Below, one piece after another: positions 10,302-20,188 of a DNA stretch of 60,147 nucleotides. A program made the position numbers and the translations under genes. Origin of the DNA: an uncultured Clostridia bacterium (GTDB lineage Bacteria > Bacillota > Clostridia > Christensenellales > Borkfalkiaceae). Location of the stretch: positions 1 through 60,147 of the forward strand of contig CANRIO010000003.1 of NCBI GenBank assembly GCA_947630605.1. Direction: 5' to 3'. The notes under the pieces are model-generated. The model saw nothing but the letters and a program-made list of their open reading frames with translations, searched no databases and was not told the DNA's origin. Position 1 is the stretch's first letter, and each line of letters opens with the position of its first letter.

Positions 10302-10967
10302 TTATTTTAAGAGGTCGGGACGATTTTTCTCTGTGATTTTGAGTGCCTGTTCGTGCCGCCATTTGTCGATCTCGGCGTGGTTGCCGCCGCGCAGCACTTC
10401 GGGCACAAAGAGCCCCCTGTATTCGACGGGGCGGGTGTATTGCGGATACTCGAGAAGGCCGTCCGAGAAGCTCTCGTCCACGAGCGAAGAGGGAGAAATT
10501 ACCCCGTCGATATACCGCGAAACGCAGTCTACGAGCACCATTGCGGGCAGTTCTCCCCCCGTCAGCACATAGTCGCCGATGGAAATTTCCTCATCGATAA
10601 AAAGGTCGATCGCCCTTTGGTCCACGCCCTCGTAATGGCCGCAGAGAAGCACGAGGTGCTCCTCCTCCGCAAGACGGAAGATGTGCTCCTGTCTGAGCGT
10701 CCTTCCCTTGGGGGAGAGATAAATTCTGCGGGCACCATGTCCGGGGTCAACGGCCTCGATCGCGCTTCCGATGGGCTGTGCCATCATCACCATGCCCGCG
10801 CCGCCGCCGAAGGGATAGTCGTCACACTTCTTGTGTTTGTCCTCGGTGTAGTCGCGGATATCCACGACTTCGAGTTCGAGTTTTCCCTCCTTCTGTGCGC
10901 GGCCGAGGATGCTCGCTCCGAGGGCGGAAAACATCTCGGGAAAGAGGGTCAGGATGGTGATCTTCAT
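10302..10967 (-). CDS. trmD: tRNA (guanine37-N1)-methyltransferase
   Basis: MKITILTLFPEMFSA; YPFGGGAGMVMMAQP; LLCGHYEGVDQRAID; ISIGDYVLTGGELPAMVLVD. Confidence 0.95.
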   Translation of the reverse strand: MKITILTLFPEMFSALGASILGRAQKEGKLELEVVDIRDYTEDKHKKCDDYPFGGGAGMVMMAQPIGSAIEAVDPGHGARRIYLSPKGRTLRQEHIFRLAEEEHLVLLCGHYEGVDQRAIDLFIDEEISIGDYVLTGGELPAMVLVDCVSRYIDGVISPSSLVDESFSDGLLEYPQYTRPVEYRGLFVPEVLRGGNHAEIDKWRHEQALKITEKNRPDLLK

Positions 10968-11464
10968 AGCACGGCGACCTCGGAAAATCTCTTCTTGGAG
11001 AGGGTGAGCCGTTTGTTTTCGGTGTCCACGGCGAGCACGACGCCCTTTGCCGCGGGGAAGAGGATCTCCCTCCCCTCCGGTGTCAAAAGGGTGTAGATGT
11101 CCGTCGCCGCCTGCGTCACCGCCTTGAGGGTGCCGAGCGGTTCCCCCTCCTCGGTCACGAGGTCGCTCCCCAGGATGTCATCGATGTAATAGCTCCCCTC
11201 GGGGAGGACGGGGGCCTCGTCGCGGGGGATGACGACGTCCTTCCCGCGCAGAAGTTCGGCCGCATTGCGGTCTGCAACGCCGCGAAGGCCCAAATAGACA
11301 AAGCCGTCCCCCGTGCGGACGGAGAGGATCTTATATTCCGTTCCCGAAAGGAAGATGCGCCCGATCTCGCGGAAGGCCTCCGCGCTGTCGGTATAGGGCT
11401 TGATCTTCACTTCTCCGCGGATGCCCTGCGGCTTCAACACGGTCCCGATAACGAGTTCTCTCAT
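10964..11464 (-). CDS. rimM: 16S rRNA processing protein RimM
   Basis: MRELVIGTVLKPQGIRGEVKIKPYTD...SYYIDDILGSDLVTEEGEPLGTLKAV; 4-bp overlaps with trmD and tmk. Confidence 0.92.
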   Translation of the reverse strand: MRELVIGTVLKPQGIRGEVKIKPYTDSAEAFREIGRIFLSGTEYKILSVRTGDGFVYLGLRGVADRNAAELLRGKDVVIPRDEAPVLPEGSYYIDDILGSDLVTEEGEPLGTLKAVTQAATDIYTLLTPEGREILFPAAKGVVLAVDTENKRLTLSKKRFSEVAVL

Positions 11465-12081
11465 ACGCTCCCTCCAAACAGCCCGTCTGTGAGCTTGCGG
11501 ATGGCCGCCTGCGTCGCCTCTTTGCTGCATTCGCTCTTCACGATCGCGATGTTCTCCCCCTCCTTGAAGCGGTCGAACACCTCGAAGTAGTTCTTGCGGG
11601 TGATGAGCTGCCGCTCCACGTTCTCATAGCGTTCCCGTGCGGTGCGGCGGAGGACGCGGTTCATCGTCTCCTCCACGTTCACATCCAGAAAGATCGTGAG
11701 GTCGGCGCGGAGAAGTTCCATGGCGGGGCGGTTGAGTTCGACCACCCAATCGAGGGGGACGAGGCCGCCGTTATAGGCGAAGGAGGAAAAGTAGTACCTG
11801 TCGCAAAGGACGGCGTAGCCTTCCTCTATCTTCTGCCTGATGCAGCCGATATGGTCGATCCTGTCCGCCGCAAAGAGGAGGGCGATCGCCCGCTCGTCGG
11901 TATCGATGCGCCCGCTCATACAGGCGCGGACCACCTCCCCGATGGGCGAAGCGGTGGGCTCATGCGTCTCGAATACGGGGATGCCCTTCCCTTGAAGATA
12001 TTGGGAAAGAAGACGGATCTGCGTGGATTTCCCGCTGCCGTCCGTCCCTTCGAAAACGATAAATTTTCCCTTGGTTTCCAT
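11461..12081 (-). CDS. tmk: Thymidylate kinase
   Basis: GKFIVFEGTDGSGKSTQIRLLSQYL; DRYYFSSFAYNG. Confidence 0.95.
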   Translation of the reverse strand: METKGKFIVFEGTDGSGKSTQIRLLSQYLQGKGIPVFETHEPTASPIGEVVRACMSGRIDTDERAIALLFAADRIDHIGCIRQKIEEGYAVLCDRYYFSSFAYNGGLVPLDWVVELNRPAMELLRADLTIFLDVNVEETMNRVLRRTARERYENVERQLITRKNYFEVFDRFKEGENIAIVKSECSKEATQAAIRKLTDGLFGGSV

Positions 12082-12091
12082 AGCTTTTCTA

Positions 12092-12120
12092 TTATAACAG
12101 ACCCCCGCCGCCTTGTCAAC
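12092..12120 (-). promoter_or_regulatory. Sigma-A-type promoter for the tmk operon
   Basis: Minus strand TTGACA-17-TATAAT. Confidence 0.85.
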
Positions 12121-12225
12121 ACGCTCTCGGCGGGATTTTTGTTCGGGATAAACACAGAGCTTCCCCCTTGCCGAGGGGGAAGCCTTGCAATAAGATGATG
12201 CTTCAAATCAAATCGGAATCTGTTT

Positions 12226-13491
12226 TCACACGATCCGCCAATCGGAGAAGAGCTTGAAGAAATACATCACGACGATGGCAAGAATGATCAGGAAATATAT
12301 GCCCGAATAGACCGTACAGTCCCTCTTCCTGACGGGCCTTTGTGCGTCGAAGAAGAAGAGGAAGGGAATGCAGAAGAGGGCGAAATACGACTTGCCGAGC
12401 CCCCACTTTGCACCGAAGGAGGTGAAGGAGAAGAGGAAGTCCGCCGCACACAAGAGCGCGAGCCCGACGGACAAAAAGGTCGCCATCGAGAGCGCTCTCC
12501 TGCGTCCGTCGGCGCGTGATTCGAGCGTCGCGAGGTTGCCGTACACCTTGCTCTTTGCGCCCGAGACGACGTTCATCCCCTCTTCGACGTGCATGGGCGG
12601 ACGATCGGTCATGCGATGGTATGCAATGAGGAGAGCGAGGAAGAAATAATACAAGATGGGGCGCATCGGCAGCGCCATCCGCACTTCGACGCCGAGATTC
12701 AGAAGCCGCATATGGATGAGGCCGTTGAGCACAAAGGATGCCGCAACATACCCGATGGGAAGGATCGCGAACATACGGAAGAGAAGCAGCCGTTTTCGCG
12801 TATTCGCCCACTTCGGACGAAGGCAGAGGAAGAAGCACATCGCAAGGCAGAGGAACATGTCGAGAAAGACATTGAAGGAGGGAAATTTTTCAAAGACGTA
12901 GTTGATCGCAAGCACCTGAAGGAAGCTCTCGACCGAACCGACGTCGGAAAAACTTACGCCGCGAATGCGCACATCGATGGCGCTGAGCAGGCCGTTGAGC
13001 TGTTCAACGAGCTCAAAGACGGTGGGATAGTGCGAGGCGAGCAGGGTATAGAGAAGGGACACGATGAGCGAGACGAGGATGACCGCGAAGATGAGGACGA
13101 AAATTTCAAGGATGAAGAATATCACGGCAAGAATGGCGTTGCGCACCGTGAGTCCCCCGACGGCGTTGCGGTTCAGATTGAGCACAAAGGAGATGATCGC
13201 CACAAAATAGAGCGGGACGACCAGGGTGCCGCAGGCGTGCATCACGGTGAGCGCGATCCCCCACGAGCCCCCGATCTTCAAGAGGGAAAAATCGTAATAG
13301 AGGGTGAAAAACAGGGTCGCGATATCCCCGGGTGCGACCACATCGGTAAGGATGCGCTCGGCGACATCGAGATAGCGGGAGACGATGATAAATGTCGTGA
13401 TCTGCGAGATGAAGAAAAAGACGCTGGCGATATAGCGCAGCGTCACATAGCCGTACCTTCTGCCGAATTTATAGGCAACAAATCCGCTCAT
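12226..13491 (-). CDS. Polytopic membrane protein, unknown function
   Basis: 421-aa ORF with many hydrophobic segments. Confidence 0.75.
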   Translation of the reverse strand: MSGFVAYKFGRRYGYVTLRYIASVFFFISQITTFIIVSRYLDVAERILTDVVAPGDIATLFFTLYYDFSLLKIGGSWGIALTVMHACGTLVVPLYFVAIISFVLNLNRNAVGGLTVRNAILAVIFFILEIFVLIFAVILVSLIVSLLYTLLASHYPTVFELVEQLNGLLSAIDVRIRGVSFSDVGSVESFLQVLAINYVFEKFPSFNVFLDMFLCLAMCFFLCLRPKWANTRKRLLLFRMFAILPIGYVAASFVLNGLIHMRLLNLGVEVRMALPMRPILYYFFLALLIAYHRMTDRPPMHVEEGMNVVSGAKSKVYGNLATLESRADGRRRALSMATFLSVGLALLCAADFLFSFTSFGAKWGLGKSYFALFCIPFLFFFDAQRPVRKRDCTVYSGIYFLIILAIVVMYFFKLFSDWRIV

Positions 13492-13540
13492 CGCGTCTCT
13501 CCTTTCGTGTATTATACGATTTCATCTTTTGTGTAGGATA

Positions 13541-14530
13541 CTATTTCAGCCATCCCATGAAGGCCTTGAAGGCGGAGGGAACGGCAAAGTGTTCGCAAAT
13601 CTCCCGGACGGTCGCCCAGACATATTGCGGGTCCTCCTCCGTCTCGATGAGGTACCCCGTCATCTGCCATTCGACATGGGTAAAAATGTGCTTTGCACAT
13701 CTTTTTTCGAGGACCTTTCCGCGGGGAAGTTCTCCCCCGGCGGGGGCATTGGGGAACTCCCAAAGTCCCTCGAGAAGACCCGCGCCGCGTTTGCGCAGTG
13801 CAAAGCGATCCCCCGCGCGAAGGACAAAGACGTCGAGCGTCTCTCTTCTTCTCGGTTTCTTCTTTTCGCGGACGGGGAACTCCCCTTCCTTCCCCACAAG
13901 ATGCGCTCTGCAACAGCTCTCCCACGGACATGCCCCGCACATCGGCGGTCCGTTGGGCACGCAGACGATCGCGCCGAGCTCCATGAGCGCCTCCGTAAAA
14001 TCCGCCGTCTCGGGGGGATAGGCCTTCCGAAGCAGGTCGGAAAAATACTTTTTTGCGGAACTGTCATCGATATTTCTCCCGTCTGCGAAAAGGCGGGTCA
14101 GAATGCGGAGGACATTTCCGTCCACGGCGGGCTCTTTGAGCCCCAAGGCGATGGAGGAGATCGCGCCCGCGGTGTAGTCGCCCACCCCCGGCAACGCTCT
14201 TACCCCCACCCATGTCCGGGGTTCACCCCTCTCGGCGATGATCTTTGCGGCCTTATGTAAGTTGCGGGCACGGCTGTAATAGCCCAGCCCCTCCCAAAAT
14301 TTCAACACTTCGTCCTCGGAAGCGGCGGCAAGCATCTCCACCGACGGGAACCTCTCCAGAAAGCGCGTATACCGCTCCTTCACGGCCTCCACGCGCGTCT
14401 GCTGGAGCATGAGTTCGGAGAGGAGCACGCTGTAAAATGTGCGCTCTTTGCGCCACGGGAGGTCGCGCCTACATTTCCGATACCATGCAAGAAGGGGCCC
14501 GACCGCCCCCGAAAGGAGCTCCTCTTCCAT
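13541..14530 (-). CDS. mutY: A/G-specific adenine glycosylase
   Basis: RDLPWRKERTFYSVLLSELMLQQTRVEAV; ALPGVGDYTAGAISSIA; Cys cluster CVPNGPPMCGACPWESCC. Confidence 0.93.
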   Translation of the reverse strand: MEEELLSGAVGPLLAWYRKCRRDLPWRKERTFYSVLLSELMLQQTRVEAVKERYTRFLERFPSVEMLAAASEDEVLKFWEGLGYYSRARNLHKAAKIIAERGEPRTWVGVRALPGVGDYTAGAISSIALGLKEPAVDGNVLRILTRLFADGRNIDDSSAKKYFSDLLRKAYPPETADFTEALMELGAIVCVPNGPPMCGACPWESCCRAHLVGKEGEFPVREKKKPRRRETLDVFVLRAGDRFALRKRGAGLLEGLWEFPNAPAGGELPRGKVLEKRCAKHIFTHVEWQMTGYLIETEEDPQYVWATVREICEHFAVPSAFKAFMGWLK

Positions 14531-16194
14531 CAGAACAGCCCCACGATGTTGCCATCTTCGTCGAGGTCGATGCGCTCCGCGGCGGGCTCTTTGGGGAGCC
14601 CCGGCATCGTCATGATGTTGCCCGTCAGGGCGACGACGAAGCCTGCCCCCGCCGAAATTTTACAGCTCCTCACCGTGACGAAGAAATCCTCGGGCGCACC
14701 CAACATTTGCGGATCGTCCGAGAAAGAATACTGCGTCTTGGCGATGCAGACGGGGGTATTTCCGAAGCCGAGCTTCTCCAGCGCGGCGATCTCCTCCTCC
14801 GCCCCTGGGGTAAAGAGCGTCCCCTTGCCGCCGTAAACTTTTTTGACGACGGCGTCTATCTTCTCCTTGATGGGAAGCTCCGCGTCGTAGGCGAAGCGGA
14901 AATCCCCCTTCTCCTCCGTGAGGCGGATGACCTCCTTTGCGAGCGCCTCGCCCCCCTTGCCGCCCTCCGCCCAGACGGTGGAGAGCACGGCATTCACGCC
15001 GAGCGTCTTGCACTTTTCGATGACGAGGGCGATCTCCGCGTCCGTGTCCGTGGGGAAGCGGTTGACCGCGACGACGGCGGGAAGCCCATAGACGTCTTTG
15101 ATATTCGAAACATGCCGCAGAAGGTTGCAGAGCCCCCTCTCGAGTGCGGGAAGGTCCTCTTTGGCGAGTTCGCTCTTTGTCTTTCCGCCGTGCATCTTGA
15201 GGGCGCGCACGGTGGCAACGACGACGGCCGCGGAGGGAACGAGCCCCGCCATGCGGCACTTGATGTCGAAGAATTTCTCCGCGCCGAGGTCCGCGCCGAA
15301 GCCCGCTTCGGTGACCACATAGTCGCCGAGCTTCAGCGCCGCCACCGTCGCCGCGACGGAATTGCACCCGTGGGCGATGTTGGCAAAGGGTCCGCCGTGC
15401 ACGAGGGCGGGCGTGCCCTCCAAGGTCTGCACGAGGTTGGGCTTTATGGCGTCCTTCAGAAGGACGGCCATCGCCCCCGCCGCCTTGAGGTCCCCCGCCG
15501 TGACGGGCTTCCCCTCCCTGTTGTAGGCGACGACGATGCGGGAGAGGCGATTTTTCAGATCTTCGAGGGAGGTCGCAAGGCACAGAATGGCCATGACTTC
15601 GGAGGCGACGGTGATATCGAAGCCGTCCCTTCTCGGCACCCCCGACTTAAGCCCGCCGAGGCCGTCCTCCACATAGCGAAGCTGGCGGTCGTTCATGTCC
15701 ACGCACCGCTTCCAGACGATCCTCCCGAGGTCGATATCCAGTTCGTTCCCCTGAAAGATGTGGTTGTCGAGCATGGCGGCGAGGAGGTTGTTAGCCGCAC
15801 CCACAGCGTGGATATCCCCCGTAAAGTGCAAATTGATGTCCTCCATGGGGATGATCTGCGCATAGCCGCCCCCCGCCGCGCCCCCCTTGATGCCGAACAC
15901 GGGGCCGAGGGAGGGTTCGCGGAGCGCGACGACCGTTTTATTCCCGAGGCGGGAAAGGGCGTCCGCAAGGCCGACCGTCGTCGTCGTCTTTCCCTCTCCC
16001 GCGGGGGTGGGGGTGATGGCGGTGACGAGGATGAGCTTGCCCTTCGCCTTTTTCCCTTCGAGGGCGGCAGGGTGGATCTTTGCCTTATATTTGCCGTAAA
16101 ACTCGATGTCCTCTTCCCGGAGGCCGAGCTTTTGGGCGATATTTTCGATGGGGCGGATATTCGCCTCACGGGCGATCTCGATATCAGTCTTCAT
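14530..16194 (-). CDS. fhs: Formate--tetrahydrofolate ligase
   Basis: [54 protein letters not shown]. Confidence 0.96.
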   Translation of the reverse strand: MKTDIEIAREANIRPIENIAQKLGLREEDIEFYGKYKAKIHPAALEGKKAKGKLILVTAITPTPAGEGKTTTTVGLADALSRLGNKTVVALREPSLGPVFGIKGGAAGGGYAQIIPMEDINLHFTGDIHAVGAANNLLAAMLDNHIFQGNELDIDLGRIVWKRCVDMNDRQLRYVEDGLGGLKSGVPRRDGFDITVASEVMAILCLATSLEDLKNRLSRIVVAYNREGKPVTAGDLKAAGAMAVLLKDAIKPNLVQTLEGTPALVHGGPFANIAHGCNSVAATVAALKLGDYVVTEAGFGADLGAEKFFDIKCRMAGLVPSAAVVVATVRALKMHGGKTKSELAKEDLPALERGLCNLLRHVSNIKDVYGLPAVVAVNRFPTDTDAEIALVIEKCKTLGVNAVLSTVWAEGGKGGEALAKEVIRLTEEKGDFRFAYDAELPIKEKIDAVVKKVYGGKGTLFTPGAEEEIAALEKLGFGNTPVCIAKTQYSFSDDPQMLGAPEDFFVTVRSCKISAGAGFVVALTGNIMTMPGLPKEPAAERIDLDEDGNIVGLF

Positions 16195-16261
16195 GCGAAA
16201 AATTATAACAAAAAATCCCCCCTTCCGTCAAGGGAATGAGGGGAGAAAATGTTGAAAGAGA

Positions 16262-19200
16262 TCAGCTTCGGAAATATTTGACCGCGCTTTCGAAGAGTTT
16301 CATGTTGAAAGCCGCCCCGATGTTGCGATACAGCCCGCCGAAGGAGACGGAGGAGCGGCCGAGACGGCCGAAGACCCTTCCGTCCGGAGAGAGGAGGCCC
16401 TCGACGGCGAGCGGGTTGGCAAAACTTCCCTCAAAGCCTCGGGCGGCGTTGCCCTCCCGATCGACGAACTGCGTCATGATCTGCCCGCTTTCCGCAAGTT
16501 TTTTTGCAACATTTGAGGGGCAGACGAGCCCGCCCGCGCCGCAGACGGGGATGCGGAACACATCGCCCGCATTCACCCCCGCAAGCCACGGGGAATCGGC
16601 GGAGGAAACGCGCACGCGCGCGATGCGATAGGCACTTTCCCCCGAGACGAACTTGGGCGCATCCTCTTCGGGAGGAGCAGGAGTGCCGTTCGGCAAGAGA
16701 CCGAGGCGCAGAAGGACGCCCATCCCGACGCCCTCGCCGCCGACAAGGCCCTCGCCGCTTCCGAGAAGCTCCGAAATGGCCGCAAACACCTCCTCATCCT
16801 GCATGAATTTTGCGATAAATTTGCTCAGACCGCAGACATGGTCCCCCTCGATGCCGTCCGCAAAGTATAAAATTCGGCTCTCGCGGATGCGTGCGGCAAG
16901 AAGGGACCGCTGCGCTTTCACCTCCTCGACGCCCCCTTCCGTGAGGGGGAAGCGTTCCACTTCGGCGCCCGTCCTCTCAAATGCCCGCGCGCTGTCCTCC
17001 GCGCCGTTCATCCCGCAAGCGACGGGCAGAAGAACGCGCGGCCTTTGGGTAGGAACGGCAACACTATAGTTGTTCTTTTTGAAATTTGTGACGTTTTCCG
17101 TCTCGCCTTCGGCGGCCCTGCGATCGGCCTCGGAAGGCGAACTTGTCCCGTCGGCGAGCCCTTTTAGCACGACGAGCGGCACGAGGTCGAGCCCGCGCGC
17201 GACCGTCTCCGAAAGGGTGGTGCGGCCGATCTCCTCCCCCACCTCCGTCTCGTCGTTGAGCTCGAGGATGAAGGCACCGTATTTAGGGGTAAAGACGCTC
17301 TCCGTGCGTACCATGTCCGAGAAGCGGAAGCCGATTTCATTGCCGAGACAGCAATTCAGCACCCCTTCCGCGATACCGCCGCTGCCGAGCGCATAGGCCG
17401 CGAGAACCTTGTCTACCCGCATGAGCGCGGTGACGATCTTGCAATTTTTGATGAGGGAATGGGGAATCGGCAGGCCGTCCTCGTCGCAGACGGGCGCAAG
17501 CAGGACGACCCTGTGCGACGCTCCCTTGAATTCGGGCGAGGAGACATCCCTCTCCGCCCCCTCCGCGGCCGCAACGGAGAGAAACGCCCCTTCCTCCCCC
17601 TCCGAAAAGAGAGCCTGCACGCAGCCTTTCGCGGGAATGCCGAGGTCGATCGCCGCCTTGCACGCGCCGAGCTCGGCCGCATACATCCCCTTAAATAGCC
17701 CGTTGTCGCGGGGAAGACAGGCCCTCGCATGAAGGCGGATATCTTCAAAGTCCGCCCCCGCCGCGATGAGCTTCGTAACGCTCTCGACCGCGGCAAAATA
17801 GGCCGCATGGAAGGGACTTCCCGCATGGAACTCTCCGCTCCGGGCGAGGTAGAGCGCTTCGCCCTCCCCCGTGCGGAATGCGGCAGCCTGCGGCGGCGTT
17901 GCGCTCATTTTTCCGCCGAAGGGAGCGAGCAGGGCATGCCCGCCGACGGCGAAGTCATACTTGGAAGAAAGGGTGCGCTGCAAGCGGAACCGCTTCTCTC
18001 CCGCGAGTGCGCGCATCCCCGCCGCGAAGTCGGTGGGAAGAACGCGTTCGGGAAGGCTCGGCTCCCCCGAAGGGATGGAAATGCTTCTTTCGGCACCGCC
18101 GCTCTTGAGGAAGGCGTGCGAGACGCTCGCGGCGATCTTCCCCGAAATACGCATTACAAGACGGGGGATCTCGGTGACCGTGGCGACAACGGCGGCCCTT
18201 AGCCCCGCCTCCTCGGCACGGGCAAGAAGGCCTTCCGCCTCCCGCGAACTTGTAAGAACTGCCGCCCCCCGCTGCTGGGCAAAGAGAGATGCGGCGGCAT
18301 CTTTTTGATAGAATGTAAGGACGGCGTCCACGTCCAAATCGACGCCGTCGGCAAGATCGGAGGCGGTGACGGCGACCCCTTTCCAAAGACGGGATGCCTC
18401 CTTCAGGGTGCCCGCGCTCCTCTCTTCGCGCAGAAGACGGCGGAGCGTTTCCCCAAATTCATCCTCATCGACAAGGAGGATCTTGTCGCCCGGGACGGCC
18501 GCGGCCGCGCCCTCCTCTTGCTCCCTCGCAAGATAGAGGTCGAAACTTCTGTCATGCTTGCCGCCGCCAAGGACGGTGACGCCGCCCATCGCGATCCCGG
18601 CCTCGAAGAGGCGTTTCCCCTCCCGCTCGGCAGAAAGTTCGCGCGCCTTGTTTTTTGCGGGGTCATCCCCCGTCTCCCCCGCGGCCAGCATCTTCATCGC
18701 CCCGAAGGGAGTGGAGAAGAGCGGATCCGTATAGGAAAGGGCAAACCCGTCGCTCTTCTTTTCGCCCTCTTCCCCCTTTTCGGCGCGACCTTCCGCCAGC
18801 CGTTCGGGAAGATCGGAAAGGGAAAGCAGGGTCATGGGGCCCTCTTCGCCGAGCTCCTCCCGGGCAAGCGCGCACGCTTCTTCGGCGCGGCCGAGAAGGC
18901 CCTCTTTGGCCCCCTCGATCGGGGAGGAGAGCGCAAAGGGCGTGTGGCGGTAGAATTCGTCGAAAAAGCGCAGTTCCGTCTCCGTCGGGTCGCGGTATTC
19001 CGACTTGAAATACTCCTGCACGCAGACAAGCTCGGGGGCACCCATGTCGAAGGCAAATTGCTCTTTGAGCGCTTCGAGGCCACCCATGTCCAAATCACGG
19101 AAGCCTGCAAGAGGCTCGGAGCCCAATGCGGACATGGGTACCTCCTTTGTTTGAGGAGCAAGGAGGGAGAGGCTTGCCTCGCGCATGTTTTGCCCCGAAA

Positions 19201-19582
19201 GGACGAAGCGCTTGATGGCGGAAAGCTCCTCCTCCGAGATCTCCCCGTAGAGCGCGTAGAGCTTGGCAAAACGCACCTTTTCCCCGCTTCCGCCAAAATA
19301 TGACTGCTTAAAGCGAAGGAGTGCGGCTCCCTCGTCCGTGAAAAGCGGCTCCGCGGCGAACACCCTCGCTCCGGCAAGATCGGCATGCACCTTAAAAGTC
19401 GCCGTACTGTCCGAGAAAAGCTCTGCGGCCTGAAAGACTTCCTCGCTCTCGATGTCGTAGCGATAGAGGATGCGGACGCTCTTCACCGAGGCGATCTTGA
19501 GCACGGAGAGAATGTCTCTATGGAGCGACTCCGCTTCGCGGTCGCACAGTTGTTTTTTCTCTGCATAAAATCGGCGTATCAT
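16262..19582 (-). CDS. Divergent phosphoribosylformylglycinamidine-synthase-like protein, probable pseudoenzyme
   Basis: FGAMS-like N-terminus (MIRRFYAEKK...VRILYRYDIESEE) and C-terminus (VEGLLSPDGRVFGRLGR...KLFESAVKYF), but recognisable catalytic motifs are missing or altered. Confidence 0.8.
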   Translation of the reverse strand: MIRRFYAEKKQLCDREAESLHRDILSVLKIASVKSVRILYRYDIESEEVFQAAELFSDSTATFKVHADLAGARVFAAEPLFTDEGAALLRFKQSYFGGSGEKVRFAKLYALYGEISEEELSAIKRFVLSGQNMREASLSLLAPQTKEVPMSALGSEPLAGFRDLDMGGLEALKEQFAFDMGAPELVCVQEYFKSEYRDPTETELRFFDEFYRHTPFALSSPIEGAKEGLLGRAEEACALAREELGEEGPMTLLSLSDLPERLAEGRAEKGEEGEKKSDGFALSYTDPLFSTPFGAMKMLAAGETGDDPAKNKARELSAEREGKRLFEAGIAMGGVTVLGGGKHDRSFDLYLAREQEEGAAAAVPGDKILLVDEDEFGETLRRLLREERSAGTLKEASRLWKGVAVTASDLADGVDLDVDAVLTFYQKDAAASLFAQQRGAAVLTSSREAEGLLARAEEAGLRAAVVATVTEIPRLVMRISGKIAASVSHAFLKSGGAERSISIPSGEPSLPERVLPTDFAAGMRALAGEKRFRLQRTLSSKYDFAVGGHALLAPFGGKMSATPPQAAAFRTGEGEALYLARSGEFHAGSPFHAAYFAAVESVTKLIAAGADFEDIRLHARACLPRDNGLFKGMYAAELGACKAAIDLGIPAKGCVQALFSEGEEGAFLSVAAAEGAERDVSSPEFKGASHRVVLLAPVCDEDGLPIPHSLIKNCKIVTALMRVDKVLAAYALGSGGIAEGVLNCCLGNEIGFRFSDMVRTESVFTPKYGAFILELNDETEVGEEIGRTTLSETVARGLDLVPLVVLKGLADGTSSPSEADRRAAEGETENVTNFKKNNYSVAVPTQRPRVLLPVACGMNGAEDSARAFERTGAEVERFPLTEGGVEEVKAQRSLLAARIRESRILYFADGIEGDHVCGLSKFIAKFMQDEEVFAAISELLGSGEGLVGGEGVGMGVLLRLGLLPNGTPAPPEEDAPKFVSGESAYRIARVRVSSADSPWLAGVNAGDVFRIPVCGAGGLVCPSNVAKKLAESGQIMTQFVDREGNAARGFEGSFANPLAVEGLLSPDGRVFGRLGRSSVSFGGLYRNIGAAFNMKLFESAVKYFRS

Positions 19583-19649
19583 GAGTTCCTCCCCGGGTGC
19601 AAGCGTCCCAAATCCGACAAATGAATTTCAACCATATTATAATATAAAA

Positions 19650-19674
19650 GCAGGTTGACCGTCAAGCAACCTGC
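19650..19674. promoter_or_regulatory. Inverted repeat overlapping the -35 of the 16262-19582 gene
   Basis: GCAGGTTG-9-CAACCTGC; minus strand reads TTGACG...TATAAT through it. Confidence 0.5.
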
Positions 19675-19729
19675 AAATTTTTTATGATGAAGAATGAAAA
19701 AGGAATTAGGGGTTAGGGGGTTAGGGAAT

Positions 19730-20185
19730 TGGGGTTAGGGGTTCGCGTCATTCTGAGGCGATAACGCCAATAAGGCTTTCCGCAAAAGCCCCTCCCCGAA
19801 GAATCCCGAAGTACGAAGTCCGAGTGTTTCTAATTCGTCATGCTGAACGTAGTTGAAGCATCACCGCATTATAAAAAAAAGGTGATGTTTCGACAAGCTC
19901 AACATGACGATATTTAGAATGCGATACTGTTTATCAAGGTCCTTGTTTTCATCCTCGGGATGCTTCGAGGAATTTCTCACGTGGACTGCGTAATCACTTG
20001 GTCGACTCAGCATGACGCGGTTTACCCCGCCCTCATTCCGAGCGAAGCGAGGGAATCCCTACGTAAGCGATAAGGCTTCATGGGTTTGTAGGGGATCTCC
20101 TCCGCCGCGATAGATGCGTACTTCGCCTTCGGCTCGTGCGCCACTATCGTGTCGTCGAGATGAGGAAAAAGGGCATGGCGCATTC
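19730..20185. repeat. Mosaic intergenic repeat block (copy 4)
   Basis: Shares ~120-bp and ~140-bp modules with copies at 6.4 kb and 8.1 kb. Confidence 0.75.
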
Positions 20186-20188
20186 ACC

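Noticed and set aside
12150-12176. Hairpin gcttcccccttgccgagggggaagc as an independent regulatory RNA
   Set aside because: Simple stem-loop resembling common intergenic repeats; no supporting context
14437-16239. 600-aa plus-strand ORF
   Set aside because: Antisense to fhs, no recognisable domain
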